Source: Tyzzerella sp. An114 (lineage in GTDB: Bacteria; Bacillota; Clostridia; Lachnospirales; Anaerotignaceae). From it: DNA of 64,000 nucleotides. A program made the position numbers and the translations under genes. The notes under the pieces are model-generated. The model was not told the origin of the DNA and ran no database searches. It worked only from the letters and a program-made list of their open reading frames with translations. This document shows, in pieces, positions 28,489-36,951 of the stretch (position 1 is the first letter of the stretch; each line of letters opens with the position of its first letter). The stretch lies in assembly GCF_002161055.1 (NCBI RefSeq), contig NZ_NFLT01000003.1, forward strand, positions 124,001 to 188,000. Direction: 5' to 3'.

Positions 28489-28564
28489 TCTATTGAATGT
28501 GATTTTTTTGTATGATATTTTATTTCTGCAATAATAAATTTGCAGATTTGAAAGGAGTATAGAA

Positions 28565-30109
28565 ATGAAATTCAATTTAAAGAAATCAATATTATCATTA
28601 CTCATTTGTGCTTCTGTTGTTTCAACAGCAGTTATATATGGTGGAAACAATAACACAGCAGATGCTGAAAGTACACGTGTTACTTTAAGCGAAAAACTTA
28701 AAAGTGTAACAAAAACACCAAAATATATATTCTTATTTATCGGTGATGGTATGAGTTATCCACAGTTCCAGTCAGCTTCTGACTATCTTGGAGCTTTAGA
28801 GCAGGGAAACTCACCAGAAATCCTTAAAGGTGGAAAATATTTAAGCTTTATGAATTTCCCTGTTGCTGGTTCTGCAACTACATATGACTCAAGTTCATTC
28901 TGCCCAGACTCAGCTTCAACAGCAACTTCAATATCAACAGGTCATAAAACATATAGTGGCGTAATCAATATGAATGAAGCTAAAACAGAAAAATTCGAGA
29001 CTGTTGCTGAAAAACTTAAAAATCAGCTTGGATATGAAATTGGTGTTGTAACAAGTGTAAATCTTAACCATGCTACACCTGCTGCATTCTATGCACATCA
29101 GCCAAGTAGAAATAATTATTATGAAATCGGTCGTGAAATGGTAGAAAGTGATTTTGATTATTTTGCTGGTGGTGGACTCTTAGACCCAGAAGGTAAAGAT
29201 GGAAATAGCGAAAGTATTTATACACTTGCTGAAAAAGCAGGATATACTGTTGCTGATACAAAAGCTGAAGCTGAAAAAGTAAATGCTAACACAGATAAAG
29301 CTGTTATTATAGGAGAAACTCTTGCAGATAGCGACTCTCTTTCATATGAAAATGACAGAACAGATTCTGAATGGGCTCTTGCAGACTATGTTAAAAAAGG
29401 AATTGAAGTTCTTGATAATGATAAAGGTTTCTTTATGATGGTAGAAGGCGGAAAAATTGACTGGGCTTGTCATGCTAATGATGCTGGTTCAACAGTTAAT
29501 GACACAATAGCATTAAGTAATGCTGTTGATGAAGCAATTAAATTCTACAATGAACACCCAGATGAAACACTTATACTTGTAACTGGTGACCATGAAACTG
29601 GTGGTCTTACAATAGGATATGCAGGAACAGACTATGACACATATCTTGCAAATCTTGAAAATCAGAAAATTTCTTATGCTAAATTTGATAGCGATTATGT
29701 AGCTAAATATAAAGAAAACAAAACACCTTTTGAAACAGTTCTTAAAGACATTGAAGCAAACTTCGGTCTTGTAGCAAAAGAAAATGCTAAAGAAGATACA
29801 AACGAAAAACTTATACTTACAGATTATGAGTATAACAAATTAAAAGCAGCTTATGACAAAACAATGAGCGGAGAAGAAGTTGACAAATCAAATCAGGAAG
29901 AATATGTACTTTATGGAACATACGAACCACTTTCAGTAACAATAACACATATTTTAAATAATAAATCAGGTATCAACTTTGCTTCATATTCACATACAGG
30001 ACTTCCAGTTGCAGTATTTGCAAAAGGTGCTGGACAGTCACTTTTTGAAGGATTTTATGACAACACAGATATATATAACAACATTGCAGGCTTAATGGGT
30101 CTTAAATAA
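28565..30109 (+). CDS. phoA: Secreted alkaline phosphatase
   Basis: A 514-residue exported phosphomonoesterase that frees phosphate outside the membrane. The signal peptide spans about 1-33 (LLICASVVSTAVIYGG). Metal Asp 61 lies in FIGDGMS, the nucleophile is S116 in PDSASTAT, and later ligands appear in EGGKIDWACHAND, VTGDHETGG and YSHTGLPV. No lipobox and no anchor, so it is probably released or cell-wall associated. SD GAAAGGAG. The upstream Pho box suggests induction by phosphate starvation. The symbol phoA is used in the generic sense. Confidence 0.93.
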   Translation: MKFNLKKSILSLLICASVVSTAVIYGGNNNTADAESTRVTLSEKLKSVTKTPKYIFLFIGDGMSYPQFQSASDYLGALEQGNSPEILKGGKYLSFMNFPVAGSATTYDSSSFCPDSASTATSISTGHKTYSGVINMNEAKTEKFETVAEKLKNQLGYEIGVVTSVNLNHATPAAFYAHQPSRNNYYEIGREMVESDFDYFAGGGLLDPEGKDGNSESIYTLAEKAGYTVADTKAEAEKVNANTDKAVIIGETLADSDSLSYENDRTDSEWALADYVKKGIEVLDNDKGFFMMVEGGKIDWACHANDAGSTVNDTIALSNAVDEAIKFYNEHPDETLILVTGDHETGGLTIGYAGTDYDTYLANLENQKISYAKFDSDYVAKYKENKTPFETVLKDIEANFGLVAKENAKEDTNEKLILTDYEYNKLKAAYDKTMSGEEVDKSNQEEYVLYGTYEPLSVTITHILNNKSGINFASYSHTGLPVAVFAKGAGQSLFEGFYDNTDIYNNIAGLMGLK

Positions 30110-30181
30110 TAGATGTAAAATAAAGTTTGAAACCAACATAAAAATATCCCTGAAACTTAAAAATACCCTAGATTTAAAAAA

Positions 30182-30216
30182 GAAATAAACGGTCATTTTA
30201 TGGCCGTTTATTTTTG
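30182..30216 (+). terminator. Terminator of the alkaline phosphatase gene
   Basis: AAATAAACGG/CCGTTTATTT stem with a T-rich tail. Confidence 0.85.
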
Positions 30217-30235
30217 ATGAAAGGAAGAATATGAC

Positions 30236-31360
30236 TTGAAAATAAAAAACTTAAATTACAGTATGCCTCTAATAATAAGTATAATTTTGTTTTTTATACT
30301 TATTTTTATACCAACAGGATTTGAGGACGCTTTGACATATAAAGAATCTGAAAAATGTAAAGCTGAGGTTATATCTGTAAATAATGACAGAATTATAGAT
30401 ACAGGATTAGTGCGTTCGGGAGAACAGACTTGTGAACTTGTTATGCTTAATGGAAAATTTGAGGGAAGAACTGCTGAAGGATATAATCTTTTAAATGGTT
30501 CTCTTGAAAATGATAAAATATTTGCTGTTGGAGATAAAGCCCTTGTTCTTGTAAACTATTCAGGTGATGAAATATTATCAGTTAGTATGGTTGACCATTA
30601 CAGAATAAATTATGAGGCACTTTTGGCTCTTATATTTGTTGTTTTTCTTGTGCTTTTTGCGGGAAAAACAGGAGTTAGATCTATTGTATCTTTTGCGGTA
30701 ACGGTTTTAACAATATGGAAAGTATTGATACCTATGTGCTTAAAAGGATATGAGCCTGTAATAATAGGACTTCTCATAACAGGTCTTTTGACAGTTATTA
30801 TAATATCCCTTGTATATGGTTTTGACAGAAGATTTATTTCTGCTGTAACAGGAGCTTTCGCAGGACTTATTGTAACTTGTGTATTAGGTATAATATTTAC
30901 AAAGTCATTAAAAATACATGGGGCTGTTATGGCATACTCCGAAAGTCTTTTATATTCAGGTTATTCAGACCTTAATTTAACTAAAATATTTATGGCAGGA
31001 ATATTTATAAGTTCATCAGGAGCTGTTATGGATTTAGCTGTTGATATTACTTCCGCTGTCCATGAAGTTGTTGGAAAGAAGCCGGATATTTCTTGGAAAG
31101 AGGCTTCAATATCAGGAATGAATGTAGGTAAAGCAGCTATGGGAACAATGACAACAACACTTCTTTTGGCTTATTCCGGTGGATATATAGCCATGCTTAT
31201 GGTTTTTATGGCTCAGGGAACACCTATATATAATATACTAAACTATAAATATGTATCAGCTGAAATTATAGATACAATAGTTGGTAGTTTTGGACTTGTC
31301 AGTGTTGCACCTTTGACAGCTTTGACAAGTGGATTTTTCTTAACAAAACATAATAAATAA
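30236..31360 (+). CDS. YibE/F family membrane protein
   Basis: A 374-residue membrane protein: one N-terminal segment, an extracytoplasmic beta-rich region (about 30-120) that includes a QTCELVMLNGKFEG segment, then about seven membrane segments with the YibE/F features LFAGKTGVRSI and SSGAVMDLAVDI. The role of the family is not settled; transport has been proposed. TTG start at 30236, ten bases after AAGGA. Single gene with a terminator. Confidence 0.85.
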   Translation: MKIKNLNYSMPLIISIILFFILIFIPTGFEDALTYKESEKCKAEVISVNNDRIIDTGLVRSGEQTCELVMLNGKFEGRTAEGYNLLNGSLENDKIFAVGDKALVLVNYSGDEILSVSMVDHYRINYEALLALIFVVFLVLFAGKTGVRSIVSFAVTVLTIWKVLIPMCLKGYEPVIIGLLITGLLTVIIISLVYGFDRRFISAVTGAFAGLIVTCVLGIIFTKSLKIHGAVMAYSESLLYSGYSDLNLTKIFMAGIFISSSGAVMDLAVDITSAVHEVVGKKPDISWKEASISGMNVGKAAMGTMTTTLLLAYSGGYIAMLMVFMAQGTPIYNILNYKYVSAEIIDTIVGSFGLVSVAPLTALTSGFFLTKHNK

Positions 31361-31363
31361 TAT

Positions 31364-31389
31364 AAAGCACCTAAAAGGTGCTTTTTTTA
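31364..31389 (+). terminator. Terminator of the YibE/F gene
   Basis: AAAGCACCT/AGGTGCTTT stem and a T7 run. Confidence 0.92.
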
Positions 31390-31403
31390 TTTTCAATTAT
31401 TAA

Positions 31404-31560
31404 AAAAAACCATACAGTAGGGGGAGACTTTTTAAAATTTAAAAATTTTTTGATTTTTTGGCTTTTTAAAAGACTTTTTAATATATTAAAAATTTAAAAT
31501 TTAAGTTTAAATCTCATTCAGTCACTGGAGGGTTTTTATTTTATTTTCAAAAAAATTTTT
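31404..31560. repeat. Possible MITE-like AT-rich element with imperfect terminal inverted repeats
   Basis: The left end AAAAACCATACAGTAGGGG and the reverse complement of the right end, AAAAACCCTCCAGTGACTG, share AAAAACC and CAGT in register. Between them are almost only A/T tracts. The gap 31390-31690 holds no gene. Only one copy is in the window, so a mobile origin is a guess. Confidence 0.3.
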
Positions 31561-31581
31561 TAAAAATTTTTAAAAAACCTA

Positions 31582-31612
31582 TTTACAATCCATTAAATGT
31601 ATAACTTATTAT
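31582..31612 (+). promoter_or_regulatory. Candidate promoter of the ammonia-lyase pair, MerR-like spacing
   Basis: TTTACA (31582-31587) and TATTAT (31607-31612) are 19 bp apart, the stretched spacing used by MerR-family activators, and a MerR gene lies in the same island. The spacer dyad (TACA/TGTA) is weak. Confidence 0.35.
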
Positions 31613-31690
31613 AAAGACAGCTGATAGATAACAGCAATATAAAGGCTTTAAGATATAGAGCAACAATTATTATTTAAAGGAGGAATTTAT

Positions 31691-32143
31691 ATGATAGGCG
31701 AGAAAGTAGTTCTTCATGCTATGATGAAAGGTAGCGATGGACATTATGTAGGTGGACTTGTAAATGGTGCTAGAATTGTTCATTATTGGGGCGATGTTGG
31801 AACAGAGCTTATGGTTCGTGTAGATGGAGATATAAGTCTTTTCCTTGGATATGAAGAAATTAACTTTACAGCTCCTGTATATGTAGGCGATTTTATGGAG
31901 TATGTAGGCTGGATTGAAAAGGTTGGAAATACATCTTATAGATGCCGTTTTGAAGCATACAAAGTTGCTACAATGTGTGATAGAACAGATATGGACATGA
32001 ATGGTGTTGAACATACAGCAGCAACAGCTTGCGTTCCTCCAATTCTTTGTGGTACAGGTATAGGAAGTCTTTACATTGCAAAGAAAGACCAGAGAGGGGA
32101 AACAGACCCAGCTTTCGTTCATGAACATACTACAAAAAAATAA
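31691..32143 (+). CDS. Beta-alanyl-CoA ammonia-lyase, hotdog fold (copy 1)
   Basis: Eliminates ammonia from beta-alanyl-CoA to give acryloyl-CoA (reversible). The 150-residue sequence closely follows what I recall of Acl1/Acl2 of Clostridium propionicum: LVNGARIV, WGDVGTELMV, VDGDISLFLGY, FTAPVYVGDFMEYVGWIEKVGN and SLYIAKKDQRG. The related 3-aminobutyryl-CoA lyase (Kal) of lysine fermentation is the main alternative. SD AAAGGAGG. It is about 70% identical by eye to the gene that follows, with most change in the last 25 residues. Confidence 0.82.
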   Translation: MIGEKVVLHAMMKGSDGHYVGGLVNGARIVHYWGDVGTELMVRVDGDISLFLGYEEINFTAPVYVGDFMEYVGWIEKVGNTSYRCRFEAYKVATMCDRTDMDMNGVEHTAATACVPPILCGTGIGSLYIAKKDQRGETDPAFVHEHTTKK

Positions 32144-32193
32144 TAGATTATAATACATAAAATTATTGATATATATTGAAGGAGGAATTAACT

Positions 32194-32646
32194 ATGGTAG
32201 GCAAAAAAGTAGTACATCATATAATGATGAAAGGTAGCGACGGACATTATGTAGGCGGACTTGTAAATGGTGCTAGAATTGTTGATATGTGGGGCGACGT
32301 TGGAACAGAACTTATGGTTTATGTAGACGGAGATATAAGCCTTTTCCTTGGATATAAAGATGTACAGTTTACAGCTCCTGTATATGTAGGTGACTTTATG
32401 GAGTATGTAGGCTGGATTGAAAAAGTTGGAAATCAGTCATATACATGTCATTTTGAAGCATACAAAGTTGCTACAATGCTTGACAGAACAGACGCAGACA
32501 TGACAGGTATTGAACATACAGCAGCAACAGCTTGTGTTCCTCCAATACTTTGTGGAAAAGCAACAGGAAGTCTTTACATTGCAAAGAAAGACCAGAGAGG
32601 ACCACAGCATCCAGATTTTAAAGACGCAGTTCATCCAGAAAAATAA
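32194..32646 (+). CDS. Beta-alanyl-CoA ammonia-lyase, hotdog fold (copy 2)
   Basis: Tandem paralogue of the preceding gene, 150 residues, with MVGKKVVHH, NGARIVDMWGDVGTELMVYV and KKDQRGPQHP; this copy is the nearer one to remembered C. propionicum Acl. The frame is open to a TTG at 32176, but AAGGAGG at 32179-32185 marks ATG 32194 as the start. The gap between the copies is 50 bp, so they should be co-transcribed and might form a hetero-oligomer or serve two substrates. A hairpin follows at 32658. Confidence 0.83.
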   Translation: MVGKKVVHHIMMKGSDGHYVGGLVNGARIVDMWGDVGTELMVYVDGDISLFLGYKDVQFTAPVYVGDFMEYVGWIEKVGNQSYTCHFEAYKVATMLDRTDADMTGIEHTAATACVPPILCGKATGSLYIAKKDQRGPQHPDFKDAVHPEK

Positions 32647-32657
32647 TTTTTTGAAAA

Positions 32658-32696
32658 ATCAAAAAGGATAAATATTTTTGTTTATCCTTTTTGATA
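32658..32696 (+). terminator. Hairpin after the ammonia-lyase pair
   Basis: ATCAAAAAGGATAAA pairs with TTTATCCTTTTTGAT around a short loop; the T-run lies inside the 3' arm, so ending may be partial and allow some read-through to the CoA-transferase. Confidence 0.7.
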
Positions 32697-32746
32697 TAAA
32701 TATATTATAAATTTTATTATATAGTTATATAGAAAGTAGGGGTTAT

Positions 32747-33925
32747 ATGAAAGCATTACAGGGATTAAAAGTATTGGATTTAACACAGGCATATAACGGC
32801 CCCTTTTGTACAACAATGCTTGCGGATAATGGTGCGGAAGTAATAAAAATAGAGCCTGTGGAAGGTGACCAGTGTCGTACATGGGGACCAATTGATGAAA
32901 AAAGTGGTGAAAGTGGATTTTATGCCTTTTTAAATAGAAATAAAAAAGGCTGTACATTAAATCTTAAAAATGATAAAGCAAGAGAAATGTTTTACAAACT
33001 TGTAAAAGATGCTGATGTTGTTGTAGAAAACTTTAAGGGTGGTGTAACAAAAAGACTTAAAGTTGACTATGAAACATTAAAAGAAATAAATCCAAAAATA
33101 ATATATGCATCAGGTTCAGGTTTTGGTCAGTATGGTCCTATAACATATCGTCCTTGTTATGATATAGTTGCTCAATCTATGGGTGGACTTGTAAATCTTA
33201 CGGGCTTTCCAGATACTCCTCCTACAAAGGTAGGTCCTTCAATAGCAGATAACACAACAGGACTTTATCTCTGTATAGGTGTTCTTCTTGCCCTCTACAA
33301 CAGAGAGAGAACAGGAATGGGACAACAGGTTGATGTATCAATGTTTGATACTATATTCAGTCTTTTAGAGAATGCCATTGTAAATTATACTATGACAGGA
33401 GAAATTCCACAGAGACAGGGTAATATTGACCCTTCAATAGCACCTTTCGATATATTTAAAGCAAATGATGGATATATTGCAATAGGTGTTGGAAATGACC
33501 GTCTTTTCAGAGAATTTTGTGCAATCATAGAGCGTGAAGACTTACTTTCAGACCCAAGATATGAGACAAATGACCTTCGCTGTAAATATTATAAAGACGG
33601 ATTACAGCAGACAATACAGGAATGGGTTGGAAAGAGAAGTAAAAAAGAGATTGAAGAAATATTTGACAAGGGCGGTATACCATGTGGCCCAGTTCTTGAC
33701 ATGAAAGAAGCAATAGAACACCCTCATATACAAGCTAGAGAAATGATGGTTCACTGTGAGCACCCTACAATAGGAGATATGTATTTCCAAGGTTGCCCTG
33801 TAAAACTTTCAGAAACTCCTCCGGAAGTTTATGCACCAGCTCCTCTTTTAGGACAGCATAACAAAGAAGTATTTGGTCTTAGTGAAGAGGAATATGATAT
33901 ATTAAGAACAGAAGGCGTAATTTAA
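32747..33925 (+). CDS. Class III (CaiB/BaiF/Frc) CoA-transferase
   Basis: Moves CoA between carboxylic acids through an enzyme-bound anhydride on Asp. A 392-residue single-gene family III transferase: N-terminal LKVLDLTQAYNGPFCTTMLADNGAEVIKIE, the catalytic Asp in RPCYDIVAQSMGGLVNLTG (about residue 143), and GPSIADNTTGLY. Its place right after two beta-alanyl-CoA ammonia-lyases suggests it makes beta-alanyl-CoA; in C. propionicum an unrelated class I propionate CoA-transferase does that. The acceptor role is inference. A weak SD (AGTAGGGG) precedes the ATG. Confidence 0.88.
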   Translation: MKALQGLKVLDLTQAYNGPFCTTMLADNGAEVIKIEPVEGDQCRTWGPIDEKSGESGFYAFLNRNKKGCTLNLKNDKAREMFYKLVKDADVVVENFKGGVTKRLKVDYETLKEINPKIIYASGSGFGQYGPITYRPCYDIVAQSMGGLVNLTGFPDTPPTKVGPSIADNTTGLYLCIGVLLALYNRERTGMGQQVDVSMFDTIFSLLENAIVNYTMTGEIPQRQGNIDPSIAPFDIFKANDGYIAIGVGNDRLFREFCAIIEREDLLSDPRYETNDLRCKYYKDGLQQTIQEWVGKRSKKEIEEIFDKGGIPCGPVLDMKEAIEHPHIQAREMMVHCEHPTIGDMYFQGCPVKLSETPPEVYAPAPLLGQHNKEVFGLSEEEYDILRTEGVI

Positions 33926-33935
33926 TTGCCATTAT

Positions 33936-34013
33936 AACCGCTGTGTAAAAATATATTATCTTTTGAATAGAATTACTATTCTTTGATGATAAATTTTTTG
34001 CAGCGGTTTTTTT
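33936..34013 (+). terminator. Unusually long stacked terminator hairpin
   Basis: AACCGCTG (33936-33944 region) pairs with CAGCGGTT (34001-34008), followed by a T run. The 56-base interior folds further: a middle arm TAAAAATATATTATC/GATGATAAATTTTTT and a tip GAATAG/CTATTC. The whole 78 bases form one imperfect stem. Confidence 0.7.
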
Positions 34014-34094
34014 GTTAAATATATTTTAATATTGTAGTATTATAATATATAATATTAAAATAGAATAAATTATGCTGGAAGGTGAGATGATAAA

Positions 34095-34979
34095 ATGAGC
34101 GACAAAAAATTATATCTTATAGGAGAAGTTTCATCCATATGTAATGTACCAATAAAGACTTTAAGATACTATGACGACATTGAACTCATTGTTCCAAAGG
34201 AGAGGCGAAAGGGCTGTAATTATAGATATTACACAAAAGAACAAATGGTTACGTTGTTTTTTGTGAGAAAACTTAGGAGTATAGGTATATCATTAAAAGA
34301 CATAAAAAGTGTTCTTAAAGATAATTCTGTTGCATCTTTATCAAAACTTGTTGAAAAGAGAATGGAAGAAATAAAAAGCGAAATAGAAAGATTAGAAGAT
34401 TGTTATAATGAAGGTGAAATGTTAGTTCATAGATTTGAAAACAGTAAAAGTCTTGTGGAAGGTTACAGCAATAGTATTGCACAGGATTTGACTGATGGTA
34501 TTGATGGAATACATATTGAAGAAATCAAAAAAATGAACTGTGTTTATACTATAAAAAATATGGAGACATACAAAAATGCCGATGTTTCATTGGAACGTTG
34601 GATTGAGATTATGGAAATGCCAGCGAAAAAAGGCGTAAAAGCAACAGGACCTGTTTTAATATCATATCATGGAGACCTTTTGTGTCAATTTTTAATGAAA
34701 GATTGTGAAGTTGAGTTTATGATACCTGTAAATGAGCTTAAAAACGAGGAAGGATTTAAAGAGTATGGTGGATTTAAAGCTGTAACCTGTATACATTTAG
34801 GTCCATGGTCAAATATGATTAATACATATATAAGAATTATACAGTGGGTTAATCTTAGAGGTGATAAATATAAAATATCAGGCTCTCCTTGTGATTTTTG
34901 CCTTATATCACAAGTTGATGTTGAGAATGAGGAGGAGCATATCACAAAAATTGTTATACCAGTAGAAAAAATAAAATAA
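34095..34979 (+). CDS. MerR-family regulator with GyrI-like ligand domain
   Basis: Transcription factor of 294 residues. N-terminal MerR winged helix (IGEVSSICNVPIKTLRYYDDIELIVP, RYYTKEQMVTLFFVRKL), a dimer coiled coil (about 85-125), then a GyrI/BmrR-type effector domain (about 140-294; VLISYHGD, PGPWSNM-like LGPWSNMINTY). It probably senses a small organic ligand and twists a promoter with long spacing. The best candidate target is the promoter at 31582. Neighbours on both sides belong to the same catabolic island. Confidence 0.87.
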   Translation: MSDKKLYLIGEVSSICNVPIKTLRYYDDIELIVPKERRKGCNYRYYTKEQMVTLFFVRKLRSIGISLKDIKSVLKDNSVASLSKLVEKRMEEIKSEIERLEDCYNEGEMLVHRFENSKSLVEGYSNSIAQDLTDGIDGIHIEEIKKMNCVYTIKNMETYKNADVSLERWIEIMEMPAKKGVKATGPVLISYHGDLLCQFLMKDCEVEFMIPVNELKNEEGFKEYGGFKAVTCIHLGPWSNMINTYIRIIQWVNLRGDKYKISGSPCDFCLISQVDVENEEEHITKIVIPVEKIK

Positions 34980-35098
34980 TATAAATATATTTCAGACATA
35001 ATATAAAAAAATTATGTATTATATATTATAAATTAAATTTTATTGCATATATAAAAAATTTAGTAACTGTTTCACTGGCATACAAAGGGAGTGATAAT

Positions 35099-36535
35099 AT
35101 GCAGGAAAAATTCAAAAATAAATTACCCGATGAACTTCAAGGTATAGTTATGGAGGAGCTTTTACAAAATCCTTTTATGGGTATAAATATAACAGACGGT
35201 GAAGGGCGAGTTTTATTTCTAAACGAAGCCCATCACCGAATTACAGGACATAATCCTGAACAATATCTTGGACATACAATGCAAGAGATAAAAGATAAAG
35301 GAATGATTTCCGAGTCTGCCACAATGATTGCACTTGAATTAAAAAAGGCAGTTTTGATAAACCAAATTGCTTCAAAAGATAATACATTTCAAGTTAAAGC
35401 TATACCAATATACAATGACAATGGAGAAATAATATTTGTCATAAATTATCTTATAGACGTTTCAGACCTTGTGAATTTAAGAGAGACACTTCAACAAATA
35501 CAAAGTTCCCACGAACAGCTTAAAGATGAATTTGAAATTCTCAGAAAAGAATTAAACAATAAAGGACTTCTTGTTTTTTGCAGTGAAGCAATGAAAAATG
35601 TTGTAGAATGTGCATATAAAGTTGCTGAAAGTGATGTAACAGTTCTTATAACAGGACCTTCTGGCTCAGGAAAAGAACATATTGCAAATATGATACAGGC
35701 AAGAAGCAAAAGAAAAGATGCCCCATTTATACGCATAAACTGTGCTGCGATACCTGAAAGTCTTTTGGAGTCAGAGCTTTTTGGATATGAAGCCGGAGCT
35801 TTCACAGGCGGTCTTGCAAAGGGCAGAAAAGGGCTTATAGAAAGTGCTGATGGTGGAACACTTCTTCTTGATGAAATTGGCGAACTTCCTATGACACTTC
35901 AATCAAAACTTCTTAGAGTTCTTCAAGACCATAAAGTTCGTAGAGTTGGCGGAAACAAAGATATAAAAGTTGATTTTAGACTTATAGCCTCAACAAATGC
36001 TAATATAAAAGAAATGATTGCAGAAAAACAATTCAGAGAAGACCTTTATTATAGACTTAATGTTATAGAAATAAGAATACCCGGTCTTGAACACAGACGA
36101 GATGACATTCCTTTACTTATTAATTATTTTCTGAAAATTTTTAATTTACAACATGGTATGAATAAATACATGTCTGATGAAGCTATGACCTATCTTTCAA
36201 AATCTGATTATCCCGGAAATGTAAGAGAACTTAGAAATATAGTTGAACGTACAATGATATTAAGCAGAGATGATGAAATTCAATTAAGTGATGCCTATGA
36301 GGCTTTTGGAATGTACATAGATAAAACAAATAAAAATAATTTTAATTTTAATAGTAATTTATTGCCAAATGTATCATTAAAAGATATGATTGAAGAATAT
36401 GAAAAACACATACTTTCAGAGTATATGAATATATATGGTTCTGGGACAAAGATAGCTAAAAAACTAAAAACTGACCAATCTACTATTTCAAGAAAATTGA
36501 CTAAATACAATATAAAACCTAAAAATCACAATTAA
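35099..36535 (+). CDS. PAS-domain sigma-54-dependent transcriptional activator
   Basis: A 478-residue bacterial enhancer-binding protein. A PAS sensor (about 20-130; PFMGINITDGEGRVLFLNEAH) and a short coiled coil precede the AAA+ domain with Walker A GPSGSGKEH, the sigma-54-contacting GAFTGG loop, Walker B GGTLLLDEIGEL and a GNVRELRN sensor II. The C-terminal Fis-type helix-turn-helix is TKIAKKLKTDQSTISRKL. No response-regulator domain, so the PAS domain senses the signal. It lies upstream of a sigma-54 promoter at 36884 and is the obvious activator of the amidohydrolase operon. Confidence 0.93.
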   Translation: MQEKFKNKLPDELQGIVMEELLQNPFMGINITDGEGRVLFLNEAHHRITGHNPEQYLGHTMQEIKDKGMISESATMIALELKKAVLINQIASKDNTFQVKAIPIYNDNGEIIFVINYLIDVSDLVNLRETLQQIQSSHEQLKDEFEILRKELNNKGLLVFCSEAMKNVVECAYKVAESDVTVLITGPSGSGKEHIANMIQARSKRKDAPFIRINCAAIPESLLESELFGYEAGAFTGGLAKGRKGLIESADGGTLLLDEIGELPMTLQSKLLRVLQDHKVRRVGGNKDIKVDFRLIASTNANIKEMIAEKQFREDLYYRLNVIEIRIPGLEHRRDDIPLLINYFLKIFNLQHGMNKYMSDEAMTYLSKSDYPGNVRELRNIVERTMILSRDDEIQLSDAYEAFGMYIDKTNKNNFNFNSNLLPNVSLKDMIEEYEKHILSEYMNIYGSGTKIAKKLKTDQSTISRKLTKYNIKPKNHN

Positions 36536-36540
36536 AAATA

Positions 36541-36576
36541 AAAACTGAATGCTATTATAGTATTCAGTTTTTTTGT
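36541..36576 (+). terminator. Terminator of the sigma-54 activator gene
   Basis: AAAACTGAATGCTA and its complement with one G-T pair, followed by a T7 run. Confidence 0.88.
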
Positions 36577-36630
36577 TTTGTTACATATTTAATAAAGTTA
36601 TTGAATTAGCAAACTAAATATAATATGTAA

Positions 36631-36723
36631 AAATGCATATCATGTAATTTTGCATATTTTAAAAAATGACAAAATAATAGGGTTTTTTATATAATACAAA
36701 CTTTTTTATGCAAAAACGCATAA
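36631..36723 (+). promoter_or_regulatory. Candidate upstream activator sites for the sigma-54 regulator
   Basis: TTATGC-AAAAAC-GCATAA (36706-36723) is a perfect dyad. Two further GCATA half-sites, at 36635 and 36652 in an imperfect inverted pattern, lie 50-70 bp upstream. All are 160-250 bp before the -24/-12 promoter, the usual enhancer distance. Confidence 0.6.
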
Positions 36724-36883
36724 TATGTTTGTTATGTAAACTTTAATGGTTATGTTTTATATTTTTAATAAAATAAATTAAGGTACTATTTTTTATGTAT
36801 TTATTATAAAACATAGTTTGTTTATTTGTATATTATAACGATTATTGTTACAAAATTATTTTATAATAGAATTATTTGATTTA

Positions 36884-36899
36884 TGGCACGAGAGTTGCT
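36884..36899 (+). promoter_or_regulatory. Sigma-54 (-24/-12) promoter of the amidohydrolase-dihydropyrimidinase operon
   Basis: TGGCACGAGAGTTGCT matches the consensus TGGCAC-N5-TTGCW exactly. Transcription would start near 36911, about 40 bp before the start codon. The remainder of the 416-bp gap (36536-36951) holds only the upstream terminator and the enhancer-like sites. Confidence 0.85.
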
Positions 36900-36951
36900 C
36901 TTAATATAGACATAAATAAAAAATAATGTACCGGGAAAGGTGGAATGAAGT

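Noticed and set aside
31670-32158. Long minus-strand frames opposite the ammonia-lyase genes
   Set aside because: They mirror each other because the two sense genes are paralogues; no ribosome sites, and the sense proteins are clear.
35040-35098. Second sigma-54 promoter before the activator gene (TGGCAT at about 35075)
   Set aside because: The -12 part is missing: no GC doublet in TTGC context at the required distance.
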